44,671 nucleotides of DNA from Amazonocrinis nigriterrae CENA67 (GTDB taxonomy: Bacteria; Cyanobacteriota; Cyanobacteriia; Cyanobacteriales; Nostocaceae): contig NZ_JAECZC010000045.1 in NCBI RefSeq assembly GCF_016056305.1, positions 1 through 44,671 on the forward strand, written 5' to 3'. Made by a program: the position numbers and the translations under genes. The notes under the pieces are model-generated. The model saw only the letters and a program-made list of their open reading frames with translations. It made no database searches and was not told the origin of the DNA. Below are positions 19,174 to 28,198 of this stretch, piece after piece; position 1 is the first letter of the stretch, and each line of letters opens with the position of its first letter.

Positions 19174-19200
19174 CAAAAAAAAGAGGGAAAATCCCTCTTT
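19174..19200 (-). terminator. Rho-independent terminator of rpsA
   Basis: On the minus strand AAAGAGGGA-TTT-TCCCTCTTT is followed by seven or more T residues, about 50 bases after the rpsA stop. Confidence 0.88.
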
Positions 19201-19248
19201 GTAAGATATTTCGATATTTTAATACAGATAAGTAGAACTACAACTGAA

Positions 19249-20277
19249 TTACTCTTCAATAGCTACTGGTATCTCTTCTTCTTCAGTTTCAATAGCTGCT
19301 GGAATGTCTTCCTCAACTACAGCATCTACCCCTTCTGCTGCTTCCACAGGTAAAGTCATTACCGCAGGAGCGCCTTGTTGTTTAGCTAGCAGCTGTTCTC
19401 GATATTTAGCTGCCATTTCTTCTGCTTTATCGTAAACTAAATCGCGGTTTTTAATCATGTCGCCGGGTTCGGGTTCCAGCTGTTTGGTGGACAAGGAAAT
19501 CCGACCCCTTTCGGCATCCAAGTCAATGATCATAACTTTTACTTCGTCATTGACATTGAACACACTGTGAGGTGTATCAATATGCTCGTGGGAAATTTCC
19601 GAGATGTGCAATAATCCGCTGACTCCGCCAATGTCAATAAATGCACCGTAAGGCTTGATACCACGAACTGTACCAATTACTACTTCGCCAACTTCTAGGC
19701 GGTTCATCTTGCGCTCAACCAATGCGCGACGATGGGATAGAACTAGGCGATTGCGTTCTTCATCTACTTCTAGGAACTTCAAAGGCAGTTCTTCACCTAC
19801 CAATTCTTCTTTGGGTTTACGGGTGCTAATGTGAGAACCGGGGATAAATCCACGCAATCCTTCAATTCTGACCAATGCGCCCCCACGGTTGGTAGCAAAT
19901 ACACCGGAACGAACAGTAGCATCTTCTGCTTGCAGCTGACGCACCCGTTCCCAAGCCCGCATGTACTCAATCCGACGAATGGAAAGTGTTAGCTGACCGT
20001 CTTCGTTCTCATCTGTGAGAATGAAAAATTCTCGCGTTTCATTTGACTGTAATACTTCTTCCGGGGCATCAACCCGGTTAATAGACATTTCTTGTATAGG
20101 TATATATGCTGCTGTTTTAGCACCTATGTCAATCAGAGCGCCGCGCGGCTCTATACTGAAAACAGTTCCTGGTACAATATCTCCAGGGCTAAAGTGATAA
20201 TCATACTTGTCAAGTAGAGCAGCGAAATCTTCGTGAGTAAATCCAATTTCTGTAGCGGTTAAGTTCTGATTGACCAT
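19249..20277 (-). CDS. rpsA: 30S ribosomal protein S1
   Basis: This 342-residue protein has three S1 RNA-binding domains: about residues 30-100 (PGDIVPGTVFSIEPRGALIDIGAK), about 115-183 (RSGVFATNRGGALVRIEGLRGFIPGS) and about 197-268 (GEVVIGTVRGIKPYGAFIDIGG...GLLHISEISHEH). Three domains and about 340 residues are normal for cyanobacterial and chloroplast S1, shorter than the six-domain E. coli form. S1 helps mRNA bind the 30S subunit. The C-terminal tail (about 60 residues) is acidic and repetitive (EEDIPAAIETEEEEIPVAIEE). It sits next to psbT and psbB, an order I remember from Nostoc genomes. Its start at 20277 is unambiguous. Confidence 0.93.
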   Translation of the reverse strand: MVNQNLTATEIGFTHEDFAALLDKYDYHFSPGDIVPGTVFSIEPRGALIDIGAKTAAYIPIQEMSINRVDAPEEVLQSNETREFFILTDENEDGQLTLSIRRIEYMRAWERVRQLQAEDATVRSGVFATNRGGALVRIEGLRGFIPGSHISTRKPKEELVGEELPLKFLEVDEERNRLVLSHRRALVERKMNRLEVGEVVIGTVRGIKPYGAFIDIGGVSGLLHISEISHEHIDTPHSVFNVNDEVKVMIIDLDAERGRISLSTKQLEPEPGDMIKNRDLVYDKAEEMAAKYREQLLAKQQGAPAVMTLPVEAAEGVDAVVEEDIPAAIETEEEEIPVAIEE

Positions 20278-20578
20278 GCTGATTGGTTCCTGGTTTTAGT
20301 CTCCGTAAAGGTTGTGGCCTGAGGGTGATGTTTATGTGAACTACCCAAGGGGGGTCTACACTTAACATCTTTTTCCATCCTAGCGCAGAAAAGCTAGTGT
20401 TAGCACATATCAACTTACAGATTGAAAATTATATCATATAATGATGTGCGTTAATGATTAGTCAGCTTTTAGGTATTTAGACTACGACCGAGACGGGAGT
20501 AGGGAGTGGTGTAATTTAACGACTTCAAAAGCGCTCTTTAGTTGAGTGCTGATTGGTGAGAAAGTACATAAATTGGAA
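20278..20578. other. Upstream region of rpsA
   Basis: No gene seen. It should hold the rpsA promoter and leader. I looked for nrdR, which neighbours these genes in some cyanobacteria, and did not find it. Confidence 0.5.
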
Positions 20579-20612
20579 TATCCGCTGTCACCAGCATTGG
20601 TGACAGCGGATA
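20579..20612 (-). terminator. Hairpin after psbT
   Basis: A 15-bp perfect stem (TATCCGCTGTCACCA / TGGTGACAGCGGATA) lies about 40 bases downstream of the psbT stop. The T tract is weak (TTCCAATTT), so it may stabilise the mRNA end as well as terminate. Confidence 0.7.
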
Positions 20613-20650
20613 AAAATTTTATATGCTCTTACAAATCTCGTAATAGCAGC

Positions 20651-20755
20651 TTACTCATCTTTCTTTTCAATGCGGGGGGGTTCGCGAAATGCGATCGCAA
20701 AGAAGAGAACACCGATACACAAGGTAAAAATCAAGATGTACGCAACGCTTTCCAT
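20651..20755 (-). CDS. psbT: Photosystem II protein PsbT
   Basis: A 34-residue single-pass protein: MESVAYILIFTLCIGVLFFA is the membrane helix, followed by the stromal tail with REPPRIEKKDE. It starts at the ATG at 20755 and stops at 20651-20653. PsbT lies at the photosystem II dimer interface next to the D1/D2 core and helps in dimer stability and repair. It is about 145 bases downstream of psbB on the same strand, the usual psbB-psbT arrangement in cyanobacteria, and is likely cotranscribed with it. Confidence 0.95.
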   Translation of the reverse strand: MESVAYILIFTLCIGVLFFAIAFREPPRIEKKDE

Positions 20756-20790
20756 ACTAAAAGCTCCTGCCTATGCAGTCGGTAATTAAG

Positions 20791-20840
20791 GTATTGGGTA
20801 CTGGGTATTGGGTATTGGGTACTGGGTATTGGGTATTGGG
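20791..20840. repeat. Heptanucleotide tandem repeat (GGTATTG / GGTACTG)n
   Basis: About seven units lie in tandem between psbB and psbT, followed by degenerate CCCAGTCCC-type repeats to about 20895. The psbB-psbT spacer thus consists almost wholly of simple repeats. Confidence 0.85.
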
Positions 20841-20900
20841 AAAACTCTTTCCCAGTCCCCAGCTCCTAGTCCCTAGTCCCCGATCCCCAGTCCCTAAAAA

Positions 20901-22430
20901 TTAGAGAGCTTCCTTCCGGCGGGTTGTCTTGTCACCCACTTTCTGGAATAAACCAAACTCTACTTGTTCTTCTAGATCCGCGTCCACACCAGCAAACACG
21001 TCTCGGTAGATTGTCCGGGCGCCATGCCAGAGATGACCAAAGAAGAATAATAGAGCAAATACAGCGTGTCCAAAGGTAAACCAACCTCTAGGACTGGTGC
21101 GGAATACACCGTCAGAGTTCAAGGTTTCCCGGTCAAATTCAAAGATTTCACCGCCTTGAGCTTTACGGGCATATTTTTTCACATCAGCTGGATCTGTAAA
21201 AGTTTGGCCATCCAGGTCGCCACCATAGAAGCTAACGGTGACACCAGATTGCTCAAAGCTATACTTAGATTCTGCACGACGGAAAGGAATATCAGCGCGG
21301 ACAATGCCATCTGCGTCGGTCAAGATTACAGGGAAGGTTTCAAAGAAGTTGGGGAGACGACGCACGGTCAATTCCCGTCCTTCAGAATCCTTGAATACTG
21401 CGTGACCTTGCCAAGACTGGGCAATGCCATCACCCTTGACCATAGGCCCTGTACGGAATAGACCGCCTTTAGCGGGGCTATTGCCGACATAATCGTAAAA
21501 TGCCAGTTTTTCGGGAATTTGTGACCAAGCTTCAGAAAGGGTTGCACCTTCAGCGACGCTATTTTGCACGCGACGCTCAATTTCTTGACGGAAGTAGCCT
21601 TGATCCCATTGATAACGGGTAGGGCCAAACAATTCGATGGGGGTAGCAGCGTTACCGTACCACATAGTACCAGCAACTACGAAGGCAGCGAAGAATACCG
21701 CAGCAATACTGCTGGAAAGTACGGTTTCAATGTTACCCATCCGCAGGGCTTTGTAAAGCCGTTCGGGGGGTCTGACTGTCAGGTGGAATAAACCAGCGAT
21801 AATACCAACAACGCCAGCGGCAATGTGGTGAGCGACAATACCGCCTGGGTTAAATGGGTTGAACCCGTCTGGCCCCCACTCTGGCGCTACTGGCTGTACG
21901 CTGCCGGTGATTCCATAGGGGTCAGAAACCCACAATCCCGGGCCAAATAGTCCGGTGAGGTGGAAAGCACCAAAGCCAAAACAAAGTAGACCAGATAAGA
22001 ACAGGTGAATGCCAAACATTTTTGGCAAGTCTAGAGCAGGTTCACCAGTGCGGGGATCTCTAAAGAGTTCCAAATCCCAGTAAACCCAGTGCCAAACAGC
22101 GGCTAAGAATAACAGACCAGAAAGAACAATATGAGCTGCGGCAACGCCTTCAAAAGACCAGAAACCTGGATCTGTTGAGGGGCCGCCAGTAACGTTCCAA
22201 CCACCCCAAGATTGGGTGACGCCTAAACGTGCCATGAAGGGCAGCACGAACATCCCTTGACGCCACATTGGGTTGAGAACTGGATCGCTGGGATCATAAA
22301 TAGCTAGTTCGTACAGTGCCATTGAACCAGCCCAGCCTGCCACTAAGGCTGTGTGCATCAAGTGTACAGAAATCAGTCGCCCTGGATCGTTCAGAACGAC
22401 TGTGTGTACTCGGTACCAGGGTAGTCCCAT
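20901..22430 (-). CDS. psbB: Photosystem II CP47 chlorophyll apoprotein
   Basis: This 509-residue protein, the normal CP47 length, starts [20 protein letters not shown]. It has six membrane helices with many His ligands for chlorophyll ([83 protein letters not shown]) and the large lumenal loop between helices V and VI (about 255-450). CP47 is the inner antenna of photosystem II, passing excitation to the reaction centre. A strong ribosome-binding site (GAGGAGG) lies 9-14 bases before the ATG. psbT follows downstream. Confidence 0.98.
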   Translation of the reverse strand: MGLPWYRVHTVVLNDPGRLISVHLMHTALVAGWAGSMALYELAIYDPSDPVLNPMWRQGMFVLPFMARLGVTQSWGGWNVTGGPSTDPGFWSFEGVAAAHIVLSGLLFLAAVWHWVYWDLELFRDPRTGEPALDLPKMFGIHLFLSGLLCFGFGAFHLTGLFGPGLWVSDPYGITGSVQPVAPEWGPDGFNPFNPGGIVAHHIAAGVVGIIAGLFHLTVRPPERLYKALRMGNIETVLSSSIAAVFFAAFVVAGTMWYGNAATPIELFGPTRYQWDQGYFRQEIERRVQNSVAEGATLSEAWSQIPEKLAFYDYVGNSPAKGGLFRTGPMVKGDGIAQSWQGHAVFKDSEGRELTVRRLPNFFETFPVILTDADGIVRADIPFRRAESKYSFEQSGVTVSFYGGDLDGQTFTDPADVKKYARKAQGGEIFEFDRETLNSDGVFRTSPRGWFTFGHAVFALLFFFGHLWHGARTIYRDVFAGVDADLEEQVEFGLFQKVGDKTTRRKEAL

Positions 22431-24202
22431 CGACTACGCTCCTCCTCGATGAGTTATGTTTACAAAGCAATTTTCTTACTGAGATTCTGAGAGCGGAAGC
22501 CAAGAGGCTTGGCAGTTACTTTCATTCGGAAATCCGAATGCAGTGCTGTCTTACCGCCACTCAGAGAGTTTTCTGAGTTTTTGTTATTGCCAGGGTTCTG
22601 AGCTTTTCCACAGCTGAGTCTGGGAAGACTGTGTGGGTAGTTTGGCTGTGCTTAAACGCTTTAGAGGCTCTACCTGGTAGAGTAGCGATCGCCCGTGTAA
22701 CTGCCCTTGAAGTTTTCTGTTGAAGAAAACGCCTTTGTTGTTCCTTTAGGAACTGGCAAAAGCCTTACAGGCTCTTGGGCAGTCGGACACGCTAACTTGA
22801 TCAGAAGTCGCCTAGTAGGCGTTAATGCACTCGCCAAGCAAAAATGAGAATGTTTTAAAAAGTGTAACTATTGATGGAACTGTTTGCAAGCGTGTAAATC
22901 GATGCGATCGCGTAGCTTGCTTGAGTTATCTTGCCATGAATCCCTGCCACAATCTCATTTACGTATCTTTAAGGTTATGTCAAGGAAGGGAAGTAGGAAA
23001 GATCAGGCAGCAGGGGCAGATCAGAAGGCTCACTCCTATCTTTTTCTCCTTCACGTTCACAAATGCACACCAAGAGGCATTTATTACATGTACTTTACAT
23101 TTATTTACATAAGTAAATTTACTTAAGCGTATATAGTTTATCCTCAATTTTTCATGTAGGAGGTAGGCAAAATTGGCAGTGTTCAATTTTTAAAGTTGCC
23201 CATGCAATATTTTCATCCTCACTAGCTAATGGTACAGTCAGTCCACTGAAGCAGAATTTTTGACAACTCAACTGACAATCATGACCACAACGTTATTAGG
23301 GTGCAGTACTTCTCAGAAGATAAAACTATTTAATACTTTCAGGCAAATCCAAAATTTGACTAAATCTCAATCAGACAAGCTTTCAAATATTATTGATTTT
23401 CTCAGATTTCAACATGATCAAGAGAAGTTTAATTTGTAATTAAATAGAGTTTTTTAAGGAATATTACGGCAATTCTGAAAAATTCATAATTTTGTGATGA
23501 AGGGCACAAAGTTGAATGAAACGAAGATAGATAAACATTAGCACTGCGTAAATTCCTTTTTGCAAGCCTGTAAAACACCATACATTGCTGGATATAGCCA
23601 GCCATTAGTACCAAAGCTCAACTTGATTAGTTGTTCAGGATACCTATTGGCTAATTTTTTAGCTTAATAAGTATTAAATTAACTACAAAATACTTAATTA
23701 AGCAGTATGAACACTTACATCAAGCAAAAATAAACAGTTTCTAATAGCAGTATACTGAGTCATAAAAATTACTAATAAAAATGTATAAGTTTAATACTAT
23801 GCTACAATTATACATTATAAGTTAATCATACTTACTTAAATACTCCTGATGCACCAAATGTGCATAAACTGTCAGGTTAGATGATGTCTAGAGTGCATTT
23901 AATGATGCATATAGTTCATAAAGATTTTGTTTTTTTGATAGTTCACTAGTAAAATTACTGAGAAATTCCCTAAAAAAAAATGTGCATTTCATTTTATTCT
24001 GTAAATATAAACACTTATATACAAAAAGCTTGGTTGCAAATACTAAAGGAATAAAATAGTACCAAAAGAAATTTAGAAGTCAAGAGTAAAAATCTGGAAT
24101 CACATCCTTCCGGAATCCTAAGTATTGCCCATGAAGCAATACTGTATCCGATACACAAGTAAGCCCAAGTTATTACTGAAATCATGCCAACAAGGATAAA
24201 AG
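22431..24202. other. Long AT-rich intergenic region upstream of psbB
   Basis: About 1.77 kb with almost no coding potential. The part next to psbB (22431-22830) is less AT-rich, has several short palindromes (GCCAAGAGGCTTGGC, TTCGGAAATCCGAA, TTTTGTTGAAG-type) and must contain the psbB promoter and leader. From about 23100 to 24100 it is strongly AT-rich. The only frame worth noting is the small ORF at 23281-23439. Frames near 22825-23126 have no protein-like pattern. I see no tRNA or known RNA. Confidence 0.5.
23281..23439 (+). CDS. Possible small ORF, 52 residues
   Basis: ATG at 23281 to TAA at 23437-23439. The product (MTTTLLGCSTSQKIKLFNTF, then a helix ending SNIIDFLRFQHDQEKFNL) has an amphipathic helical pattern weakly like small antitoxin-type proteins of the form EVLDFIEFL, but no toxin gene is adjacent. 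I found no strong ribosome-binding site. It may be a remnant or chance. Confidence 0.25.
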   Translation: MTTTLLGCSTSQKIKLFNTFRQIQNLTKSQSDKLSNIIDFLRFQHDQEKFNL

Positions 24203-24925
24203 ATGAATATAATCATGAATTTGTCTAAAACATTTACTTTCCAAGTATTAGCGTTGACTGCTATATCAGGTGTCACCCTCGCACAAGAAACTCCTACTGT
24301 TCCTCAACCCTTAACAACACCAAAACAGACTCCTGCTGTTCCCCAAGTGCAGGCAACACAAAGGATTTGCTCTTTAGATCCCGTTGAGGATTTATTACCT
24401 CCACCACAACAAAACAAGCAAAATGCTGTGCTTTCTTACCTTGCCCAAGAAGGTTTTACACAGACCCAAGATGGTGCTTGGGTCTGTTATGCGAACGACC
24501 CTAAAAAAGAGGGGCGTTACTATACCGTTTTTAAAGTTCAAGAAGTGAATGGAAAGCTGATAGGCAGTTCTTTTCTTGATGGTGGCAGCCTAATTGACGG
24601 GCAAGAAAATCGCAGCATCGACTTTTTTATGACGCTTGTTGAACGTCACATGAATGCAAGTGTTGAGAATCAAGAAAGTATTCGCAGGTATTTGTCAGCC
24701 TTCGTTTCCCTGGTGAAGCAAGGAAAAATACAACCCTCGCGTCGTGGGTTTCTTTTTGACCAACCCAACCGTGCATTAGTTTTGTACCACACACTCACAA
24801 CAGGAGAACTCAAAGGTACAGCAATTACCATCAACATTCAATTGCCTAAAAATTTGAGTTCGGGTTCTACAAATAGAGAATTTCCAACTTCTTTAGGAAA
24901 TACTTTAAAACCCAACCAACAATAG
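24203..24925 (+). CDS. Secreted protein of unknown function
   Basis: This 240-residue protein has a signal peptide (about 1-27, MNLSKTFTFQVLALTAISGVTLA) and a Pro/Thr/Gln-rich linker. A globular part contains two Cys (RICSLDP, WVCYAND) and the FFMTLVERHMNAS helix. An AAGGA ribosome-binding site precedes the ATG at 24203; Met5 is an alternative. I do not recognise a domain. It is 45 bases upstream of another exported protein on the same strand (24971), so the two may form an operon of surface or periplasmic proteins. Confidence 0.65.
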   Translation: MNIIMNLSKTFTFQVLALTAISGVTLAQETPTVPQPLTTPKQTPAVPQVQATQRICSLDPVEDLLPPPQQNKQNAVLSYLAQEGFTQTQDGAWVCYANDPKKEGRYYTVFKVQEVNGKLIGSSFLDGGSLIDGQENRSIDFFMTLVERHMNASVENQESIRRYLSAFVSLVKQGKIQPSRRGFLFDQPNRALVLYHTLTTGELKGTAITINIQLPKNLSSGSTNREFPTSLGNTLKPNQQ

Positions 24926-24970
24926 TGTCCGATTGTTAATAGCCAGCGGCAAGCTTTTGCTGTACTTTAT

Positions 24971-26284
24971 GTGAGGTGTATCTTGTTGAAATCAACTTTT
25001 AAAAGCGCTGCAATTTTATTTGCATCTTTTGCAGCGGCACTTTCTGTGTGTCATTCTGCCACTGCCAAACCAGCCGGGCTAGATCTTGGTGGCCAGTATC
25101 GTATCCCACCAGGACAAGAGCAAGAGTTACTTCAGTATCAGCTTGAGCATAATAATGATCTACGCCAGGTGCGAGTTATCCCTGGATGCACTACAGGATT
25201 TGGTCTGAGCTGCAATAAAACTGGGTCAGTACTTGAGGAAATAATTAAGTCTAATGGCGGCCCTAGCTATGAAGAGATGTTAATTCAGGCAGCTGGGGGG
25301 AGAGATAATTTAAAAGATTTTACTGGCTATTATGATAATAGTTTCAACGTTTATCAAACTCCGTATATCTCATTTTGGCGAGAGCAAAAAACCTCTTCTT
25401 CGATCCTAGATAGTTCCCAGTACGTTCTTGGGCAATCTGTGAGCCGTACTCCTATAGAAGGTCTAGGAAATGTCACCAAGAAGTTTTCTTGGGCACCCTT
25501 AACAAGAGGTGATAATTCCCTCGATCCCCGTAGTGGATTATTAGACTTGAAATACTCCTACGGTCGTGTTCTGTTGAATGAGTTTGCAAAAATCTCCAAT
25601 CCAGAACAGCAGATTAGGTCTTTAAATCTGCCGCCAGATATGACGCAATATTATTTGAGTACCCTCTCTGGCGGCTTACATGCATTGAAAATTGGAGATG
25701 AGCAGGGACTTCAGGACAGTATTTTGAAAATATTCTCCTTTCCCTACACAACTTCCACAACTATTGAGTACGGACGTGTACCAATTGGTGCTTCAGAAGA
25801 GTTAGCACTCCAGCCAATACCTCTTGCAGGAGAAGCTCTAGATATAGAGCCAATATTGTCAGAGGGAGCAGATATAAACGCTATCCCAGACGCATCTTTA
25901 GCCCTGGGAGATGTTGTACAGGCAGCAGAAGCTGACAATTTTCCGTGGTGGTCATTAGCTGGTCTATTAATTCCTTTAGCTTTCTTATTTGGAAGTGATG
26001 GAAATAATTCGTCCGGTCAAACAACGCCTACAGGAAATATACCTGGGAATAATATCCCGCCTATTACTCCCAACCCCTCAGAATGCATTCCCACCAATGG
26101 AAACAGTTCTATTGATAATGGTCAGGTCGTCGGAGTTTCGTCGTGTCATAATCCGCCTGTACCGGACGTGAAAACAGTTGTGGAACCATCAACACTCAAA
26201 GCTTTACTGTTGCTAACTCTAATGATCTGCATAATCAGTCGCAAACAGCAGTTAATGCCAGCAAAGGTGAAGTTGAATAGCTAA
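24971..26284 (+). CDS. Exported protein with PEP-CTERM-like C-terminus
   Basis: This protein has 437 residues from GTG 24971; TTG at 24983 or 24986 is a possible later start, directly before KSTFKSAAILFASFAAALS. The N-terminal signal peptide (to about residue 32) ends at SATAKP. Middle region: no domain that I know. Near the C-terminus is a FPWWSLAGLLIPLAFLFG membrane-like segment (about 325-342) and a Gly/Asn/Pro-rich stretch. The tail VVEPSTLKALLLLTLMICII then runs into RKQQ, which has the EPST-hydrophobic-basic layout of PEP-CTERM sorting signals. That would mean processing by an exosortase and delivery to the surface (inference). A terminator-like hairpin follows. Confidence 0.65.
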   Translation: MRCILLKSTFKSAAILFASFAAALSVCHSATAKPAGLDLGGQYRIPPGQEQELLQYQLEHNNDLRQVRVIPGCTTGFGLSCNKTGSVLEEIIKSNGGPSYEEMLIQAAGGRDNLKDFTGYYDNSFNVYQTPYISFWREQKTSSSILDSSQYVLGQSVSRTPIEGLGNVTKKFSWAPLTRGDNSLDPRSGLLDLKYSYGRVLLNEFAKISNPEQQIRSLNLPPDMTQYYLSTLSGGLHALKIGDEQGLQDSILKIFSFPYTTSTTIEYGRVPIGASEELALQPIPLAGEALDIEPILSEGADINAIPDASLALGDVVQAAEADNFPWWSLAGLLIPLAFLFGSDGNNSSGQTTPTGNIPGNNIPPITPNPSECIPTNGNSSIDNGQVVGVSSCHNPPVPDVKTVVEPSTLKALLLLTLMICIISRKQQLMPAKVKLNS

Positions 26285-26313
26285 GAGCATATCCTGCGAT
26301 CGCTTTCACAAAA

Positions 26314-26343
26314 AATCTCTCAGCAGCTAACTGAGAGATTATA
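26314..26343 (+). terminator. Terminator-like hairpin
   Basis: Perfect 10-bp stem AATCTCTCAG / CTGAGAGATT with a 7-base loop, about 30 bases after the stop at 26284. The following T tract is short (ATAGTTT). Confidence 0.6.
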
Positions 26344-26459
26344 GTTTCCAATACTTTTTACATGAAATGTATCCCACACCAAAAGCATAACTGTCCTTTC
26401 CAAAAAAGGTGTGCCAAAATGGCGATTTTTTGAAATTATAAAAAGGATTGGAGTAAGAG

Positions 26460-26536
26460 TTAGGAGTTAGGAGTTAGGAGTTAGTTATCAGTGATCATTC
26501 TCCCCTGCACCCCTGCACCCCTGCACCCCTGCACCC
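26460..26536. repeat. Two adjacent short tandem repeats (TTAGGAG)n and (CCCTGCAC)n
   Basis: About three TTAGGAG units (26460-26483) and about four CCCCTGCA units (26502-26536) lie just upstream of the AhpD-like gene. They fill the spot where its promoter would be expected. Confidence 0.8.
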
Positions 26537-26562
26537 AGTCCCCTGTCACCTTGAATGGAAAA

Positions 26563-26955
26563 ATGACCAAGCTGATCGAATACGAAGAGGCCAGCGACGA
26601 AGTACGCTCGGTATATGATGACATCCGGACTACGCGCCAGAATGACTACATTAACAACTTCTGGAAAGCTATAGCCAACCATCCACCCACCTTGCAACGA
26701 ACCTGGCAGGCGGTGAAGGAAGTAATGACTAGTCCTGGCGAACTTGACCCGTTAATGCGCGAACTGATTTACATCGCTGTGAGTGTTACCAATGGCTGTG
26801 AGTACTGCATTGCCTCGCACACAACAGCAGCTCGTGCCAAGGGTATGAGTGATACCATGTTTGGGGAACTAATGGGGATAATCGCCACGGCTAACACAAC
26901 CAATCGTCTCGCCAACGGCTATCAGATACCTGTAGACGAACGATTCAAAACGTAA
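26563..26955 (+). CDS. AhpD-like / carboxymuconolactone decarboxylase family protein
   Basis: This protein has 130 residues from the ATG at 26563 (MTKLIEYEEASDEVRSVYDD). The frame extends upstream to 26491 only through a CCCTGCA repeat, so that start is unlikely. It carries the AhpD motif with redox cysteines, NGCEYCIASHT (CxxCxxxH). Family members use this pair as a thiol peroxidase-type or alkylhydroperoxidase-associated site. Its real substrate here is unknown. It precedes hetI on the same strand by about 95 bases that include a heptamer repeat, so joint transcription is possible but not shown. Confidence 0.82.
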   Translation: MTKLIEYEEASDEVRSVYDDIRTTRQNDYINNFWKAIANHPPTLQRTWQAVKEVMTSPGELDPLMRELIYIAVSVTNGCEYCIASHTTAARAKGMSDTMFGELMGIIATANTTNRLANGYQIPVDERFKT

Positions 26956-27017
26956 CAATTATCTCAAGGAAGCTAAGTAACTGAGTACAGACGATTCGCC
27001 GAATCGTCTCTACAATT

Positions 27018-27045
27018 ATGAATTACGAATTACGAATTACGAATT
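27018..27045. repeat. Heptanucleotide repeat (GAATTAC)n directly before hetI
   Basis: About four GAATTAC units end three bases before the hetI ATG. The array occupies the position of the ribosome-binding site, so no Shine-Dalgarno sequence is visible for that start. Confidence 0.85.
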
Positions 27046-27048
27046 AGA

Positions 27049-27768
27049 ATGACTGGTCTAAATCCTATGTGGCTGCCTGCACCAACAGATTTAACTTTAT
27101 TGCCGGATGAAGTTCATGTCTGGCGAATTGACCTTGACCGACCTCAAGGGCAGCTACAAAATTTGGCAGCAACTCTCTGTGCTGACGAACTTGCTCGTGC
27201 TGAACGATTTTATTTTCAGGAGCATCGGCAGCGTTTTATCGCTGGTCGCGGTATGCTGCGGAGTATATTAGCTGGCTATTTGGGTATTGAGCCGCAACAC
27301 ATAAAATTTGATTATCAACCCCGTGGCAAACCAGTGTTAGCAGATACTTTTGCTCAGAGTGGGCTAGCGTTTAACTTGTCTCACTCTCAGGGTTTAGGGT
27401 TGTGTGCGGTGAATTATACTCGCCAAATTGGTATAGACCTAGAATATATTCGCCCTATGTCCGATGTGGAGAGCCTTGCCGAAAGATTCTTTTTACCAAG
27501 AGAATATGATGTGGTGCGATCGCTCCCTACTGACCAAAAGCAAGAAGTGTTTTTTCGCTACTGGACTTGTAAGGAAGCTTATTTAAAAGCAACCGGAGAA
27601 GGAATAGCTCAACTAGAGCAAGTTGAAATCGCACTAACTCCCACAGAACCGGCTAGGTTAAAGACAATTAAAGACTGGAGTCTCCTAGAACTAGTACCCG
27701 CTGACAATTATCTAGCTGCTGTTGCCGTAGCAGGTTTTGGTTGGCATCTCAAGTGCTGGCAGTATTGA
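27049..27768 (+). CDS. hetI: 4'-phosphopantetheinyl transferase HetI (Sfp type)
   Basis: This 239-residue Sfp-type enzyme transfers phosphopantetheine from CoA to a Ser of acyl carrier proteins. Visible motifs are FNLSHS (about 108-113), the Mg-binding GIDLE (D130, E132) and FRYWTCKEAYLKATGEG (W172, K175, E176, K180). HetI is the main phosphopantetheinyl transferase of heterocystous cyanobacteria and is encoded facing hetN at the end of the hgl cluster, as here (hetN on the opposite strand at 29533-30396). It should activate the ACP domains at 32422-32721 and 42425-44623. The start could also be Met7 (27067). Unlike Nostoc PCC 7120 as I remember it, about 1.7 kb of other sequence separates hetI and hetN. 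Confidence 0.9.
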   Translation: MTGLNPMWLPAPTDLTLLPDEVHVWRIDLDRPQGQLQNLAATLCADELARAERFYFQEHRQRFIAGRGMLRSILAGYLGIEPQHIKFDYQPRGKPVLADTFAQSGLAFNLSHSQGLGLCAVNYTRQIGIDLEYIRPMSDVESLAERFFLPREYDVVRSLPTDQKQEVFFRYWTCKEAYLKATGEGIAQLEQVEIALTPTEPARLKTIKDWSLLELVPADNYLAAVAVAGFGWHLKCWQY

Positions 27769-28198
27769 TTGGGTAGTGGCGATCGGGTACTAGGGACACT
27801 TCTTGAGCTTCAGTGCATCGCTAGGGACTGGCGTTAGCGCAGCGTTAGCGAGGCACGAGCGTCACCCGAAGGGGAACAGGGAAAACGCATCTTATTTGGT
27901 AATAAAAACTAAAAAAAATTTCAAAATGATATAGATAATGTCGAGAAATGGATTATCTAAAACAACAAATAAACTCGTACAACCAAAGGTTGATTTACTT
28001 AATCTAACTAAAGGCTAATTAAATCAAGTTTATAAGTATCTATAAATATTAGTTAAATTGTTTTGAAAAAGCTCCATGATAAAAAGTATCCCGGCTGAAC
28101 CCCAAGAGGGGCCAAGGGTTTCACGTTTCCAAGTGTAATATTCAGGGCATTAGTACTTGTTCGGACACAATTACATTAAGAATTAGAAGAGGTGAAAC
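27769..28198. other. Intergenic region after hetI, with a repeat and a folded leader
   Basis: A GGCGTTAGCGCAGCGTTAGCG-type palindromic repeat lies at about 27828-27870. At 28095-28135 the sequence GAACCCCAAGAGGGG followed by CCAAGGGTTTCACG can fold into nested stems (CCCC/GGGG inside AACCC/GGGTT), about 65 bases before the small broken gene at 28199. No other gene is seen. Confidence 0.45.

Noticed and set aside
20791-20840. Heptamer arrays as CRISPR or origin iterons
   Set aside because: Seven-base units without spacers are the known short tandem repeats of filamentous cyanobacteria; the same units occur at several unrelated places.
22660-22720. tRNA-like stretch (GGTAGAGTAGCGATCGCC)
   Set aside because: Only a D-arm-like word is present; no matching acceptor, anticodon or T arm could be folded.
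22825-23186. Overlapping frames upstream of psbB (95, 80 and 68 codons)
   Set aside because: Composition is random, with no ribosome-binding sites and no domain pattern.
28095-28135. c-di-AMP (ydaO-type) riboswitch
   Set aside because: The GAACCCC...GGGTTT words superficially resemble parts of it, but the order of conserved blocks does not fit and the region is too short.
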